Made by a program: the position numbers and the translations under genes. This document shows positions 1 through 6,797 of a stretch of DNA of 22,498 nucleotides, piece by piece. The notes below the pieces were generated by a model that was not told where the DNA came from, ran no database searches, and worked only from the letters and a program-made list of their open reading frames with translations. This DNA is from an uncultured Ruminococcus sp. (GTDB lineage: Bacteria > Bacillota > Clostridia > Oscillospirales > Ruminococcaceae), in the NCBI GenBank assembly GCA_900319195.1, contig ONNL01000086.1, forward strand, positions 1 through 22,498, given 5' to 3'. Numbering within the stretch: position 1 is the stretch's first letter; each line of letters begins with the position of its first letter.

Positions 1-93
1 GATAGGTGCTGTAGATGTTAGGAAAACTGTCGCAGGCGGACTTTCGCCCGGTAAGGCAGTTTGACGACACAGATACAGTGCATAGCTTTTTTT
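1..93 (+). terminator. Structured 3' end with T-run
   Basis: AAACTGTC (about 24-31) pairs with GGCAGTTT (about 55-62), with a small GGCG/CGCC hairpin inside. Outside it, GTGCTGTA near 7-14 pairs, with wobbles, with TACAGTGC near 74-81. A run of seven T residues follows at 87-93. This fits a compound intrinsic terminator or the end of a structured RNA. The outer stem contains mismatches, including a tandem G-A pair, so the fold is tentative. It does not match the 3' ends of tmRNA, SRP RNA or RNase P RNA as I know them. Confidence 0.35.
2..64 (+). CDS. Possible 3' end of an upstream gene, unidentified
   Basis: One frame is open from the window edge to a TGA at 62-64. It gives about 20 residues ending in AGGLSPGKAV. 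The composition is protein-like but too short to recognise a family. The same stretch can also fold into a hairpin that continues to a T-run, so it may instead be the 3' end of a structured RNA, or both. The sequence left of the window would settle this. Confidence 0.3.
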   Translation: MGAVDVRKTVAGGLSPGKAV

Positions 94-164
94 CCAGAAG
101 AGTTTTTTAGAAGTGCCCTATAGTATAATTGTAGCACATTCCGCGGCAAAAATCTATAAAATAC

Positions 165-193
165 TTGAAAAAAATCGTGAGACATGGTAAAAT
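165..193 (+). promoter_or_regulatory. Sigma-A promoter of the DUF896-cdd operon
   Basis: TTGAAA at 165-170 and TAAAAT at 188-193 are separated by exactly 17 nt. The start codon of the first gene lies 30 nt downstream. A second TATAAT at 124-129 has no good -35 partner. Confidence 0.6.
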
Positions 194-222
194 TGTTTTA
201 AAGAATTTTTTTGAGGTGTAAC

Positions 223-426
223 ATGAAACAGGAAAAAATTGACCGTATAAATGTACTTGCACGAAAGGCAAAGTCCGAGGGACTCACCGAGGCGGAGAAA
301 GCTGAGCAGACCGAGCTCCGAAACGAGTATCGTGCGGAGATAGTCGGCAGCCTTATCGGGAATCTTGAAAATACCTACATAATGACTCCCGACGGCAAGA
401 AGAAAAAGGTCGGGAGGAAGCACTGA
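223..426 (+). CDS. DUF896 (UPF0291, YnzC-like) small protein
   Basis: This 67-residue protein starts KQEKIDRINVLARKAK, followed by a GLTEAEKAEQTELRNEYR segment, the characteristic pattern of the DUF896 family (YnzC/YneE-type proteins of Firmicutes). The family forms a short two-helix hairpin and its molecular function is not established. The ATG at 223 is chosen because GAGGTG at 213-218 is a suitable ribosome binding site; an upstream TTG at 211 would sit before it. The lysine-rich tail (KKKKVGRKH) is typical. It is the first gene of the operon, with a 1-nt gap to the cytidine deaminase, so translation of the two is probably coupled. Confidence 0.85.
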   Translation: MKQEKIDRINVLARKAKSEGLTEAEKAEQTELRNEYRAEIVGSLIGNLENTYIMTPDGKKKKVGRKH

Positions 427-427
427 T

Positions 428-820
428 ATGACCGATAAGGAGCTCTTTGCGGAGGCTGTTAAGGCGGCTGAGCACTCATATTCCAAATACTCGCACTTCC
501 GCGTGGGAGCAGCTCTGCTTGCCGCTGACGGACGTGTTTTCACAGGCTGTAATATCGAGAATGCGTCGTATTCGCTGACAAACTGCGCGGAGCGGACTGC
601 CGTTTTCAAGGCAGTCTCCGAGGGCTGTACGGAATTCAAGGCTATTGCAATCGCAGGCAGTCCGAGCGATGATTTTTCAAAGCCGTGCTCACCGTGCGGA
701 GCGTGCTTGCAGGTGCTCTCGGAATTCTGCGGCGACGACTTCGTGATAGTCCTTTCAAACGGATGGTTCAGACTTTCGGACTTCCTGCCAAAGCGCTTCA
801 GCGAGGAGAGCATGAAATGA
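428..820 (+). CDS. cdd: Cytidine deaminase
   Basis: Cytidine deaminase hydrolytically converts cytidine and deoxycytidine to uridine and deoxyuridine in pyrimidine salvage, in the cytosol. The 130-residue length matches the small homotetrameric type found in Bacillus. The zinc site is visible: Cys53-Ala-Glu55 (NCAERTAVFKAV), where Glu55 is the proton shuttle, plus Cys90 and Cys93 in PCGACLQVLSEF. The substrate-binding segment GCNIENASYSLTNC (40-53) is intact. The stop codon overlaps the start of the next gene in an ATGA, so it is co-translated with the acetyltransferase downstream. Its genomic neighbours are not other pyrimidine genes. Confidence 0.95.
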   Translation: MTDKELFAEAVKAAEHSYSKYSHFRVGAALLAADGRVFTGCNIENASYSLTNCAERTAVFKAVSEGCTEFKAIAIAGSPSDDFSKPCSPCGACLQVLSEFCGDDFVIVLSNGWFRLSDFLPKRFSEESMK

Positions 821-1266
821 TAAGAGAAGCAGTTAAAAATGACATTGACGGACTTATGTACCTCTACAAGCAGCTCCACGATACCCATGTCTACGAGCAG
901 CCGCCTCACACTGATGAGCGGATAATGTCCGTATGGGAGCGTATCTGCGGCGACAGCGGCTATCACATGATCGTTGCCGAGGAGGACGGGAAAATCGTCT
1001 CGACCTGCACCTGTATAATTATCCCGAACCTCACCCGTGAACAGCGTCCGTATGCCTTTGTGGAGAATGTCGTGACGGACAGTGAATACCGCGGACGAGG
1101 TCTTGTGACGGCTTGCCTTGACTTTGCAAGGGATATAGCTGTGCATGAGGGCTGCTATAAGATGATGCTGCTGACAGGCTCGAAGGAAGAAAAGACGCTG
1201 AAATTCTATGAGAATGCAGGCTACAGCCGTCACACAAAGACAGCATTCCAGCAGGAGCTCAAATGA
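817..1266 (+). CDS. GNAT family N-acetyltransferase
   Basis: This is a 149-residue GNAT (Gcn5-related) acetyltransferase, which transfers an acetyl group from acetyl-CoA to an unidentified amine. The acetyl-CoA pyrophosphate loop is YRGRGLVTACLDFA (motif A, near residues 91-104), preceded by the strand AFVENVVTDSEY. The C-terminal KTLKFYENAGYSRH is the usual motif B region. The start is the ATG at 817, which overlaps the cdd stop codon (ATGA) and has GAGGAG at 803-808 upstream; the open frame extends further upstream but only inside cdd. It overlaps the next GNAT gene by 4 nt. The substrate cannot be deduced. Confidence 0.85.
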   Translation: MIREAVKNDIDGLMYLYKQLHDTHVYEQPPHTDERIMSVWERICGDSGYHMIVAEEDGKIVSTCTCIIIPNLTREQRPYAFVENVVTDSEYRGRGLVTACLDFARDIAVHEGCYKMMLLTGSKEEKTLKFYENAGYSRHTKTAFQQELK

Positions 1267-1721
1267 GCGGGATCGTTGAAATTTCGGACAATAAGCGTGA
1301 CTATATGGACTTGCTGCTGCTCGGTGATGAACAGGAGTCCATGATAGAGAGATACCTTGACCGCGGAAGAATGTTCGCGCTTGAAAACGAGGGCAGGGTC
1401 TGCGCGGTGTGCGTTGTGACTGACGAGGGAAGCGGTACCCTTGAGATAAAAAACATCGCTGTAAGTCCCGGGTGTCAGCGCAGAGGATACGGCAGAGCGC
1501 TCATCGGGTACATATCGGAGAAATTTTCAGACGAGTTCCACAGGCTCATCGTCGGGACAGGCGACAGTTCGCTGACAGTGCCGTTCTATGAGAACTGCGG
1601 ATTCAGAAGATACCGCGTGGTGAAGGACTTCTTCACCAACAACTATGACCACATGATAATCGAGGGCGGAGTTCAGCTCCGCGACATGATATACTTTGAA
1701 AAAACGTTGAAGGAGGACTAA
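1263..1721 (+). CDS. GNAT family N-acetyltransferase, second copy
   Basis: This is a 152-residue GNAT protein of the kind represented by Bacillus YvbK. Motif A is IKNIAVSPGCQRRGYGRALI (about residues 62-81), with the Q-R-R-G-Y-G-R signature for acetyl-CoA. SLTVPFYENCGFRRYRVV gives the typical C-terminal GNAT segment. It is only distantly similar to the GNAT encoded just upstream, so the pair is not a recent tandem duplication. The start overlaps the previous stop (ATGA at 1263-1266), and its stop codon directly abuts the next ATG, so it is translationally coupled on both sides. The substrate is unknown. Confidence 0.85.
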   Translation: MSGIVEISDNKRDYMDLLLLGDEQESMIERYLDRGRMFALENEGRVCAVCVVTDEGSGTLEIKNIAVSPGCQRRGYGRALIGYISEKFSDEFHRLIVGTGDSSLTVPFYENCGFRRYRVVKDFFTNNYDHMIIEGGVQLRDMIYFEKTLKED

Positions 1722-3560
1722 ATGCTCAGAGACAGGATAGAAAAATATCTGCTTCAGATACAGAAGCCGTCCCGATATATCGGCGGTGAGGTCGGGAGCA
1801 TAATCAAGGACAAGTTAAAGGTGGACGTGCGCTTTGCGTTCTGCTTCCCCGACACATACGACATCGGAATGTCGCATATCGGCATGAAGATACTCTACTC
1901 CCTCACGAACAAGCGCGAGAATTACTGGTGTGAGCGCGTCTTTGCTCCCGGGGAGGACTTCGAGGCGATAATGCGTGAGCACGATATACCGCTGTACGCG
2001 CTTGAGAGCCTTGACCCCGTGAGAGACTTCGATTTCATCGGCTTCACCATGCAGTACGAGCTCTCGTACACGAATGTGCTGAATATGCTCGACCTCGCAG
2101 GCATACCGATATTTGCAAAGGACAGGACACAGGAGCTCACACAGATAGTTGTTGCAGGAGGACCCTGCGTGTGCAATCCCGAGCCGCTTGCAGACTTCTT
2201 CGACCTGTTCATTTTGGGCGAGGGCGAGGAGGTAAACCTCGAGCTCATGGACTTATATCACGAGATGAAAAAGCAGGGAGCGTCCCGTGTGGAATTTCTC
2301 CGTGCTGCCGCTAAGATAGAGGGGATATACGTCCCGTCATTCTATCATTTCAGCTATAAGCCCGACGGGACTATCGAGAGCGTGACTTCGGCAGATGGTG
2401 CTCCCGAGACTGTGAGAAAGCGCATAATAAAGGACATGGACAAGGTATACTATCCCGAGAATTTCGTTGTGCCGTTCACGGAGATAGTGCAGGACAGAGC
2501 GTCCGTTGAGGTACTGCGCGGCTGCATACGCGGCTGCCGATTCTGTCAGGCGGGATTCATTTACCGTCCCTTCCGCGAGAAAACCCCTGATACCGTGTGT
2601 GCCGAGACAAAGGCACTGTGCGAGAATACGGGATATGACGAGGTATCGCTCGCGTCGCTCAGTACAAGCGACCACTCAAGGATAGATGAGATGCTCACGA
2701 AGCTGCTCGACTACACGGAGGGTGAAAGGATAAGCCTGTCGCTGCCGTCGCTGAGAGTGGACAATTTCTCGGAGTCGCTGCTCAACAAGATAAAGAAGGT
2801 TCGCAAGACGGGACTCACTTTCGCCGCGGAGGGCGGTACACAGCGCCTGCGCGATGTCATAAACAAAAACGTCACCGAGGAGGAGATAATGCGGACCTGC
2901 CGTATAGCCTTCGAGGGCGGATATTCCTCGGTCAAGCTCTATTTCATGATGGGACTTCCCACCGAGACTGACGAGGATATTGTCGGCATTGCCGAGCTTG
3001 CTCAGCGCGTTGTTGACCTCTTTTACAGCATCGAGGACAGACCGAAGGGCAGGGGAGTGCAGGTCTCGGTTAGCTGTGCTACATTTGTCCCGAAGCCGTT
3101 CACTCCGTTTGAATTTGAGCCGCAGGACACCCGCGAGGTGATTGAGCACAAGCAGAAGCTCCTGCTCGACTCGGTACACTCGAAGAAGATAAAGGTCAGC
3201 TATCACGACCCGAATGTCAGCATACTCGAGGTCATACTCGCAAAGGGCGACAGAAGGCTCGGTAAGGTCATCTACACCGCATGGAAGAAGGGCTGCAAGT
3301 TCGACAGCTGGAGCGAGCACTATAAATTCGACAAGTGGGTGGAGGCATTCGGGGAGTGCGGCGTGGACATGAGCTTCTACGCTAACCGCCGCTTTGAATA
3401 CGACGAGATACTGCCGTGGGACCACCTCGACTACCTCGTCTCGAAGGAGTTTTTCATCCGCGAAAATAAGACTGCTCACCAGTCGAAAACAACTCCGAAT
3501 TGCCGTGAGAGATGCTCGGGTTGCGGAGTAAACAGAAAAGTCGGGAGGGAATGCTTTTGA
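1722..3560 (+). CDS. B12-binding-domain radical SAM protein (TIGR03960 type)
   Basis: This 612-residue radical SAM protein has an N-terminal cobalamin-binding-like domain (about 30-190; DTYDIGMSHIGMKILYS, VAGGPCVCNPEPL and LGEGEE are typical). The radical SAM core starts near 260 and carries the [4Fe-4S] cysteines C268, C272 and C275 in RGCIRGCRFCQAGF. FAAEGGTQRLRDVINK and FMMGLPTE are conserved core segments. The C-terminus has another cysteine cluster (CRERCSGCGVNRKVGREC). The family is widespread in Clostridia and normally encoded next to the TIGR03936-type protein found here just downstream. Its reaction is not established. Its ATG abuts the previous stop codon. Confidence 0.88.
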   Translation: MLRDRIEKYLLQIQKPSRYIGGEVGSIIKDKLKVDVRFAFCFPDTYDIGMSHIGMKILYSLTNKRENYWCERVFAPGEDFEAIMREHDIPLYALESLDPVRDFDFIGFTMQYELSYTNVLNMLDLAGIPIFAKDRTQELTQIVVAGGPCVCNPEPLADFFDLFILGEGEEVNLELMDLYHEMKKQGASRVEFLRAAAKIEGIYVPSFYHFSYKPDGTIESVTSADGAPETVRKRIIKDMDKVYYPENFVVPFTEIVQDRASVEVLRGCIRGCRFCQAGFIYRPFREKTPDTVCAETKALCENTGYDEVSLASLSTSDHSRIDEMLTKLLDYTEGERISLSLPSLRVDNFSESLLNKIKKVRKTGLTFAAEGGTQRLRDVINKNVTEEEIMRTCRIAFEGGYSSVKLYFMMGLPTETDEDIVGIAELAQRVVDLFYSIEDRPKGRGVQVSVSCATFVPKPFTPFEFEPQDTREVIEHKQKLLLDSVHSKKIKVSYHDPNVSILEVILAKGDRRLGKVIYTAWKKGCKFDSWSEHYKFDKWVEAFGECGVDMSFYANRRFEYDEILPWDHLDYLVSKEFFIRENKTAHQSKTTPNCRERCSGCGVNRKVGRECF

Positions 3561-4213
3561 TAAGGGTAAGAGCCGTATTTGAAAAGACGGGACGTGCAAA
3601 GTACATCTCGCACCTTGACCTCAACCGCTGTATGCTGCGTATCTTCCGCCGCTCAAAGCTGCCGATATGGTACACGGAGGGCTTCCATACGCACCCCTAT
3701 TACTCATTCGCACTTGCACTCTCGCTCGGATTCGAGAGCCACTGCGAGATACTCGACTTCAACCTCAATGACGACGACATCTCCCTTGATTACGTTTGCG
3801 ACACTCTCAACGGAGTAATGCCCGAGGGTATGCGGATACTCTCGGTAGCGCCGCAGGTGAAGAAGATAACCGAGATAGGCTGTGCGGAGTACACATTTTC
3901 ACTTGTAACGGAGCGTCCCGACGAGCTCTCGGACAAGATAGGGGAGCTGCTCGCTTCGGAGGAGATACTCGTCGAGAAAAAGACCAAGAGGGGCATGAAA
4001 ACAGTGGACATAAAGCCGTCGCTGGACGTGCTTGGAATGGAAAAATCTGCGGGCTCCGTGGACATGAGGCTGAGACTGCCTGCGGGTACGGAGACGAACT
4101 ACAACCCGTCGCTGTTTTTCGAGGCGCTCGGAGCCTTCACCGATATACCGTTCACTCCCGAGAGGATATGCCGCACGGGGATCTACTGCAAAAACGGAGA
4201 GGTATTCTCATGA
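3551..4213 (+). CDS. Radical SAM-associated protein (TIGR03936/DUF2344)
   Basis: This protein of about 220 residues has the signature IRVRAVFEKTGRAKYISHLDLNRCMLR at the N-terminus (seen at about residues 4-30) and RRSKLPIWYTEGFHTHPYYSFALALSLG after it, diagnostic for the TIGR03936 family. In many genomes this family is a separate partner, or a C-terminal fusion, of the TIGR03960 radical SAM protein upstream. A shared role in RNA or cofactor modification is often assumed but unproven. The start is uncertain. ATG 3551 lies only 2 nt after GGGAGG (3543-3548), while TTG 3557 has an ideal 8-nt spacing and gives the usual MIRVRA start. It overlaps the upstream gene by 10 nt and the downstream frame by 4 nt. 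Confidence 0.85.
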   Translation: MLLIRVRAVFEKTGRAKYISHLDLNRCMLRIFRRSKLPIWYTEGFHTHPYYSFALALSLGFESHCEILDFNLNDDDISLDYVCDTLNGVMPEGMRILSVAPQVKKITEIGCAEYTFSLVTERPDELSDKIGELLASEEILVEKKTKRGMKTVDIKPSLDVLGMEKSAGSVDMRLRLPAGTETNYNPSLFFEALGAFTDIPFTPERICRTGIYCKNGEVFS

Positions 4214-4680
4214 GCGAGCGCAGGGACGAGTTTATAAATATCCGCGTCAACAGGCGGAAATTCAGACTGATACTCAATATCGTGCTGCTGATATTCATTG
4301 TTTGCTCGGTCATTGCGCCGTGGAGCACGAATATCTGGTGATGCATTGCCTGTGAGAGACATCCTGCGCTGGGGACATTTTTTAACACCCTCTACTTCTA
4401 CGCGGCGGCAGTCGTGTATGCTGTCCTTGCCGGGCGCAGGTGGAATATACCGTTTATTGTCTATACAGCGCTGCTTGTCATTGGTTCGGCAGTCGCGCTC
4501 ATTGCTCCCGAGAGCGAGCCGGCAGGGGTATTCATTTTCGCCGTCATGCCGACGGTCTACGGCTTGTGGTTCATAGACCTGCCTGTGAGGGTGCTCTATG
4601 CGCTGGATATCGTTATCTGTGCCGTGCCGCTCGTGATAATGCTCAGAAAATACCGCAAAAGCGCTGAAAAAACGGCGTGA
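4210..4680 (+). pseudogene. Small membrane protein gene with one in-frame TGA
   Basis: An ATG at 4210 overlaps the previous stop (ATGA) and opens a frame giving a basic N-terminus and a hydrophobic helix (LILNIVLLIFIVCSVIAPW), then meets TGA at 4339-4341. The same frame stays open from there to a stop at 4678-4680 and encodes three more hydrophobic segments (FFNTLYFYAAAVVYAVLAG, FIVYTALLVIGSAVALIAP, and the GVFIFAVMPTVYGLWFIDL to VLYALDIVICAVPLVIML region). Without the TGA it would be a membrane protein of about 156 residues with four or five helices. No frameshift is needed; one base (TGG to TGA) explains the break. Alternatives are a sequencing error, or a split gene restarting at GTG 4414. 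I do not recognise a family. Confidence 0.65.
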
Positions 4681-4724
4681 GGGGAATATTTTGCAAAAAT
4701 AATGAAAAAATTTTGTGAAAACCC

Positions 4725-4753
4725 TTGCAATTTACGGAAAAGTATGATACAAT
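4725..4753 (+). promoter_or_regulatory. Promoter of rplS
   Basis: TTGCAA (4725-4730) and TACAAT (4748-4753) are 17 nt apart. TG at 4745-4746 one base before the -10 gives an extended -10. Transcription from here would produce a leader of about 190 nt before rplS. Confidence 0.7.
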
Positions 4754-4759
4754 ATAAAA

Positions 4760-4935
4760 GCATTTGAAATCCGTCTGTCGCTCTGACAGACGAGGTTAAT
4801 GCCGCAAGACATTAAATCGGGTAGTCCGCTGTCCGAAGCCGCCGCACTGATTTTAGCGGCATAACGGCGTTTCGTACATATCATGAGAGCTGAATCGTGG
4901 TGATGTGCGACGGTTATGAACACTCGGAAATTTTA
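4760..4935 (+). promoter_or_regulatory. Structured rplS leader, possible ribosomal-protein leader
   Basis: The interval between the promoter and the rplS ribosome binding site has no gene but clear structure. A perfect 8-bp hairpin pairs CGTCTGTC (4772-4779) with GACAGACG (4785-4792) around a 5-nt loop. A second stem pairs GCCGC with GCGGC near 4840-4862. Autoregulatory L19 leaders are known in low-GC Gram-positive bacteria. I infer the same role here, but did not align it to that family. No T-run follows the hairpins, so control, if any, would more likely be on translation or stability than by termination. Confidence 0.45.
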
Positions 4936-4948
4936 GGAGGAAATTAAA

Positions 4949-5293
4949 ATGGATGCACTCAAGTTGATCAGCGATTCAAGTCTTAAGGAAAATGCTCCGA
5001 AGTTCGAGGTCGGAGATACCGTAAAGGTACACGTTCAGATCAAGGAAGGCGACAAAAGCCGTATCCAGGTATTTGAGGGTACTGTAATTGCCAAGAAGCA
5101 CGGCGGTATCAACGAGACTTTCACAGTAAGACGCCTTGCGCACGGCGTTGGTATCGAGAGAGTTTTCCCGCTCCACTCACCTGCTGTTGATAAGGTAGAG
5201 GTTGTAAGAAGCGGTAAGGTCCGCAGAGCTAAGCTCTATTACCTCAGAGGCAGAGTTGGTAAGGCTGCAAAGGTTAAGGAACAGATCCGATAA
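4949..5293 (+). CDS. rplS: 50S ribosomal protein L19
   Basis: This 114-residue protein is L19 of the large ribosomal subunit, located at the interface with the 30S subunit. Diagnostic segments are FEVGDTVKVHVQIKEGDKSR (19-38), FEGTVIAKKHGGINETFTVR (42-61), GVGIERVFPLHSP and AKLYYLRGRVGKAAKVKE. The length is normal (about 115). The start ATG follows TAGGAGG with a good spacing. It is transcribed alone, from its own promoter to the hairpins at 5307-5368. It sits upstream of lepB-rbgA-rnhB-yraN, an order found across Firmicutes. Confidence 0.97.
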   Translation: MDALKLISDSSLKENAPKFEVGDTVKVHVQIKEGDKSRIQVFEGTVIAKKHGGINETFTVRRLAHGVGIERVFPLHSPAVDKVEVVRSGKVRRAKLYYLRGRVGKAAKVKEQIR

Positions 5294-5306
5294 GTATCTG
5301 ATTGGT

Positions 5307-5330
5307 CAGTCGGGCGTTTTTGTCCGACTG
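5307..5330 (+). terminator. Hairpin after rplS
   Basis: CAGTCGGG pairs with TCCGACTG (8 bp, one G-T) just 13 nt after the rplS stop. No T-run follows directly. It may act with the stronger terminator at 5346-5368. Confidence 0.5.
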
Positions 5331-5345
5331 GCTGCAATTTCCTTG

Positions 5346-5368
5346 AGGGACAGGTTTGTCCCTTTTTT
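5346..5368 (+). terminator. Intrinsic terminator of rplS
   Basis: AGGGACA pairs with TGTCCCT around a GGTT tetraloop, and its right arm runs into six T residues (5363-5368). This is a classic rho-independent terminator. Confidence 0.85.
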
Positions 5369-5389
5369 ACTATACCTTTATAAACAACA

Positions 5390-5412
5390 GGACTGCTCCT
5401 GAGCAGTTCTTT
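5390..5412 (+). terminator. Third hairpin, in the lepB leader
   Basis: GGACTGCT pairs with AGCAGTTC around CCTG and is followed by only three T residues. It lies 20 nt before the lepB start, so it is either a backup terminator or a leader structure. A weak promoter (TTGTCC at 5357-5362, TATAAA at 5379-5384) may start just before it. Confidence 0.4.
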
Positions 5413-5431
5413 ATCCTATATGGAGGGTATT

Positions 5432-6217
5432 ATGGAAGATAACGAAAAGCTTGCCGAGAATATCGGGAAAGAGACTGAGGAAGCGGCTGAAAATACGGCT
5501 GCTGAGGCTGAGGACAGCGAAACTGTCTCCGATGAGCAGGAGATTGCTGAGGACGGCGATGAGGAAGAGGACGAGAGCTCCGATAAGGAGGGCACTTCAA
5601 ACCTTATGAACGACATAGTTGAGATAGTTGAATCTACTCTTATCACGATGTTCGTTGTTGTCCTCATCTTTACATACCTTCTTCACCCTGTCAATGTTGT
5701 GGGAAGCTCGATGGAGCCTACCCTCATCGACGGCAACAAGGTGTTCATGACTACTGTTTTCAGCAAGGTCAAGTACGGCGATATCATCATAATCGACAAC
5801 GATAAGGCATATCTGCTCGACGATAGCGGCAATGTCGTACCGACGTCCACTCCGCTCGATGAATGCATAATCAAGAGAGTCATCGCAACAGAGGGACAGG
5901 TGCTCGACATAACGGCTGACGCTGAGACGGGAAAGACTGTCGTTACTGTTGACGGAAAGGTGATTGACGAGCCGTATCTCATGAAGGACGCACAGACCTA
6001 TCCCAACAACTTCGAGGGAAAGTTCCCGCTTACGATACCCGACGGATACTGCTTTGCAATGGGCGATAACAGAAACAGGTCGGCAGACAGCAGAAGCAGT
6101 GCGGTCGGACTTATCAAAGAGGAGCAGATATACGGCAAGGCTGTATTCAGATATTCACCGATAAGTGATATGTGCTTCTTCTTTAATTCAGAGAAGCGTT
6201 CGGCTTATGAAAACTGA
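5432..6217 (+). CDS. lepB: Signal peptidase I with acidic N-terminal extension
   Basis: This type I signal peptidase (family S26) cleaves signal peptides from exported proteins at the outer face of the membrane. It has 261 residues. Catalytic Ser93 is in GSSMEPTL and Lys148 in IIKRVIATEGQ. MGDNRNRSADSRS (210-222) is the conserved box D/E region. One membrane helix spans about 62-84, so the first 60 residues are cytoplasmic. That segment is unusually rich in Glu and Asp (about 20-55), an extension absent from short Bacillus enzymes. The start at 5432 is chosen because GGAGGG (5422-5427) precedes it; an upstream ATG at 5420 overlaps this site. It overlaps the next gene by 11 nt. Confidence 0.93.
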   Translation: MEDNEKLAENIGKETEEAAENTAAEAEDSETVSDEQEIAEDGDEEEDESSDKEGTSNLMNDIVEIVESTLITMFVVVLIFTYLLHPVNVVGSSMEPTLIDGNKVFMTTVFSKVKYGDIIIIDNDKAYLLDDSGNVVPTSTPLDECIIKRVIATEGQVLDITADAETGKTVVTVDGKVIDEPYLMKDAQTYPNNFEGKFPLTIPDGYCFAMGDNRNRSADSRSSAVGLIKEEQIYGKAVFRYSPISDMCFFFNSEKRSAYEN

Positions 6218-6785
6218 GAGCAAAACAGGAGAAATGATATTCGGCACCATTGAGATGATGTTTATGTCCATGCTCGTTGTGTGCCTGATATTCACCTATT
6301 TTCTGCATATTACGAAGATAAGCGGTTTCTCCATGGAGAACACTCTCTCGGACGGCGATACCGTTATCATGACGGCTTTCCGCGGAAGTGTCAGTGACGG
6401 CGATATTGTCGTCATAAATGCGGACGAGGCTGTGACATACAATTATAATAATGAGCTTGTCAGCGACAGGGGAATGGACAGATATGTGGTCAAGCGCGTC
6501 ATTGCGACCGAGGGACAGACTGTTGATATCGACTTTGCCGCGGGTGCTGTCTATGTTGACGGAAAACAGCTCCACGAGCCGTACATCAGCTCGTACACAC
6601 ATCTCGACGATGGCGGCTTCACGGGGAGGTATCCCCTCACAGTTCCCGAGGGATACGTGTTCGTGCTCGGTGACAACAGGAGAAATTCGCTTGACAGCCG
6701 CTCGGATAAGCTCGGCTTTGTAAAAGAAGAAAAGATCATCGGTGAGATATTTTTCAGTGTCTCGCCGTTTGGCGTTATTGAATGA
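6207..6785 (+). CDS. Signal peptidase I, second paralogue
   Basis: This 192-residue S26 signal peptidase is encoded directly after the first. A single N-terminal helix (about 14-34) is followed by catalytic Ser42 (GFSMENTL) and Lys96 (VVKRVIATEGQ), and by VLGDNRRNSLDSRSDKLGFV near the C-terminus. Family boxes are intact, so it should be active. It lacks the acidic extension of its neighbour. The Ser motif reads SMENT rather than SMEPT. The ATG at 6207 lies inside the end of lepB (11-nt overlap) with only a weak GAGAAG upstream, so translation probably depends on the upstream gene. The divergence between the two copies suggests an old tandem duplication with different substrate preference. Confidence 0.9.
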   Translation: MKTESKTGEMIFGTIEMMFMSMLVVCLIFTYFLHITKISGFSMENTLSDGDTVIMTAFRGSVSDGDIVVINADEAVTYNYNNELVSDRGMDRYVVKRVIATEGQTVDIDFAAGAVYVDGKQLHEPYISSYTHLDDGGFTGRYPLTVPEGYVFVLGDNRRNSLDSRSDKLGFVKEEKIIGEIFFSVSPFGVIE

Positions 6786-6797
6786 TTGGAGAAAGCT

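Noticed and set aside
2676..3599. Minus-strand open frame (307 codons) opposite the B12-binding radical SAM gene
   Set aside because: The + strand has intact radical SAM motifs; the antisense frame has none and reflects codon bias.
4339..4400. Selenocysteine insertion at the in-frame TGA
   Set aside because: No convincing hairpin with a bacterial SECIS-like loop follows the TGA, and the residue would sit in an unrecognised membrane protein. A point mutation is simpler.
4772..4792. rplS leader hairpin as a further copy of the composite repeat
   Set aside because: It shares only CCGTCTG with one palindrome arm and lacks the conserved G-rich block.
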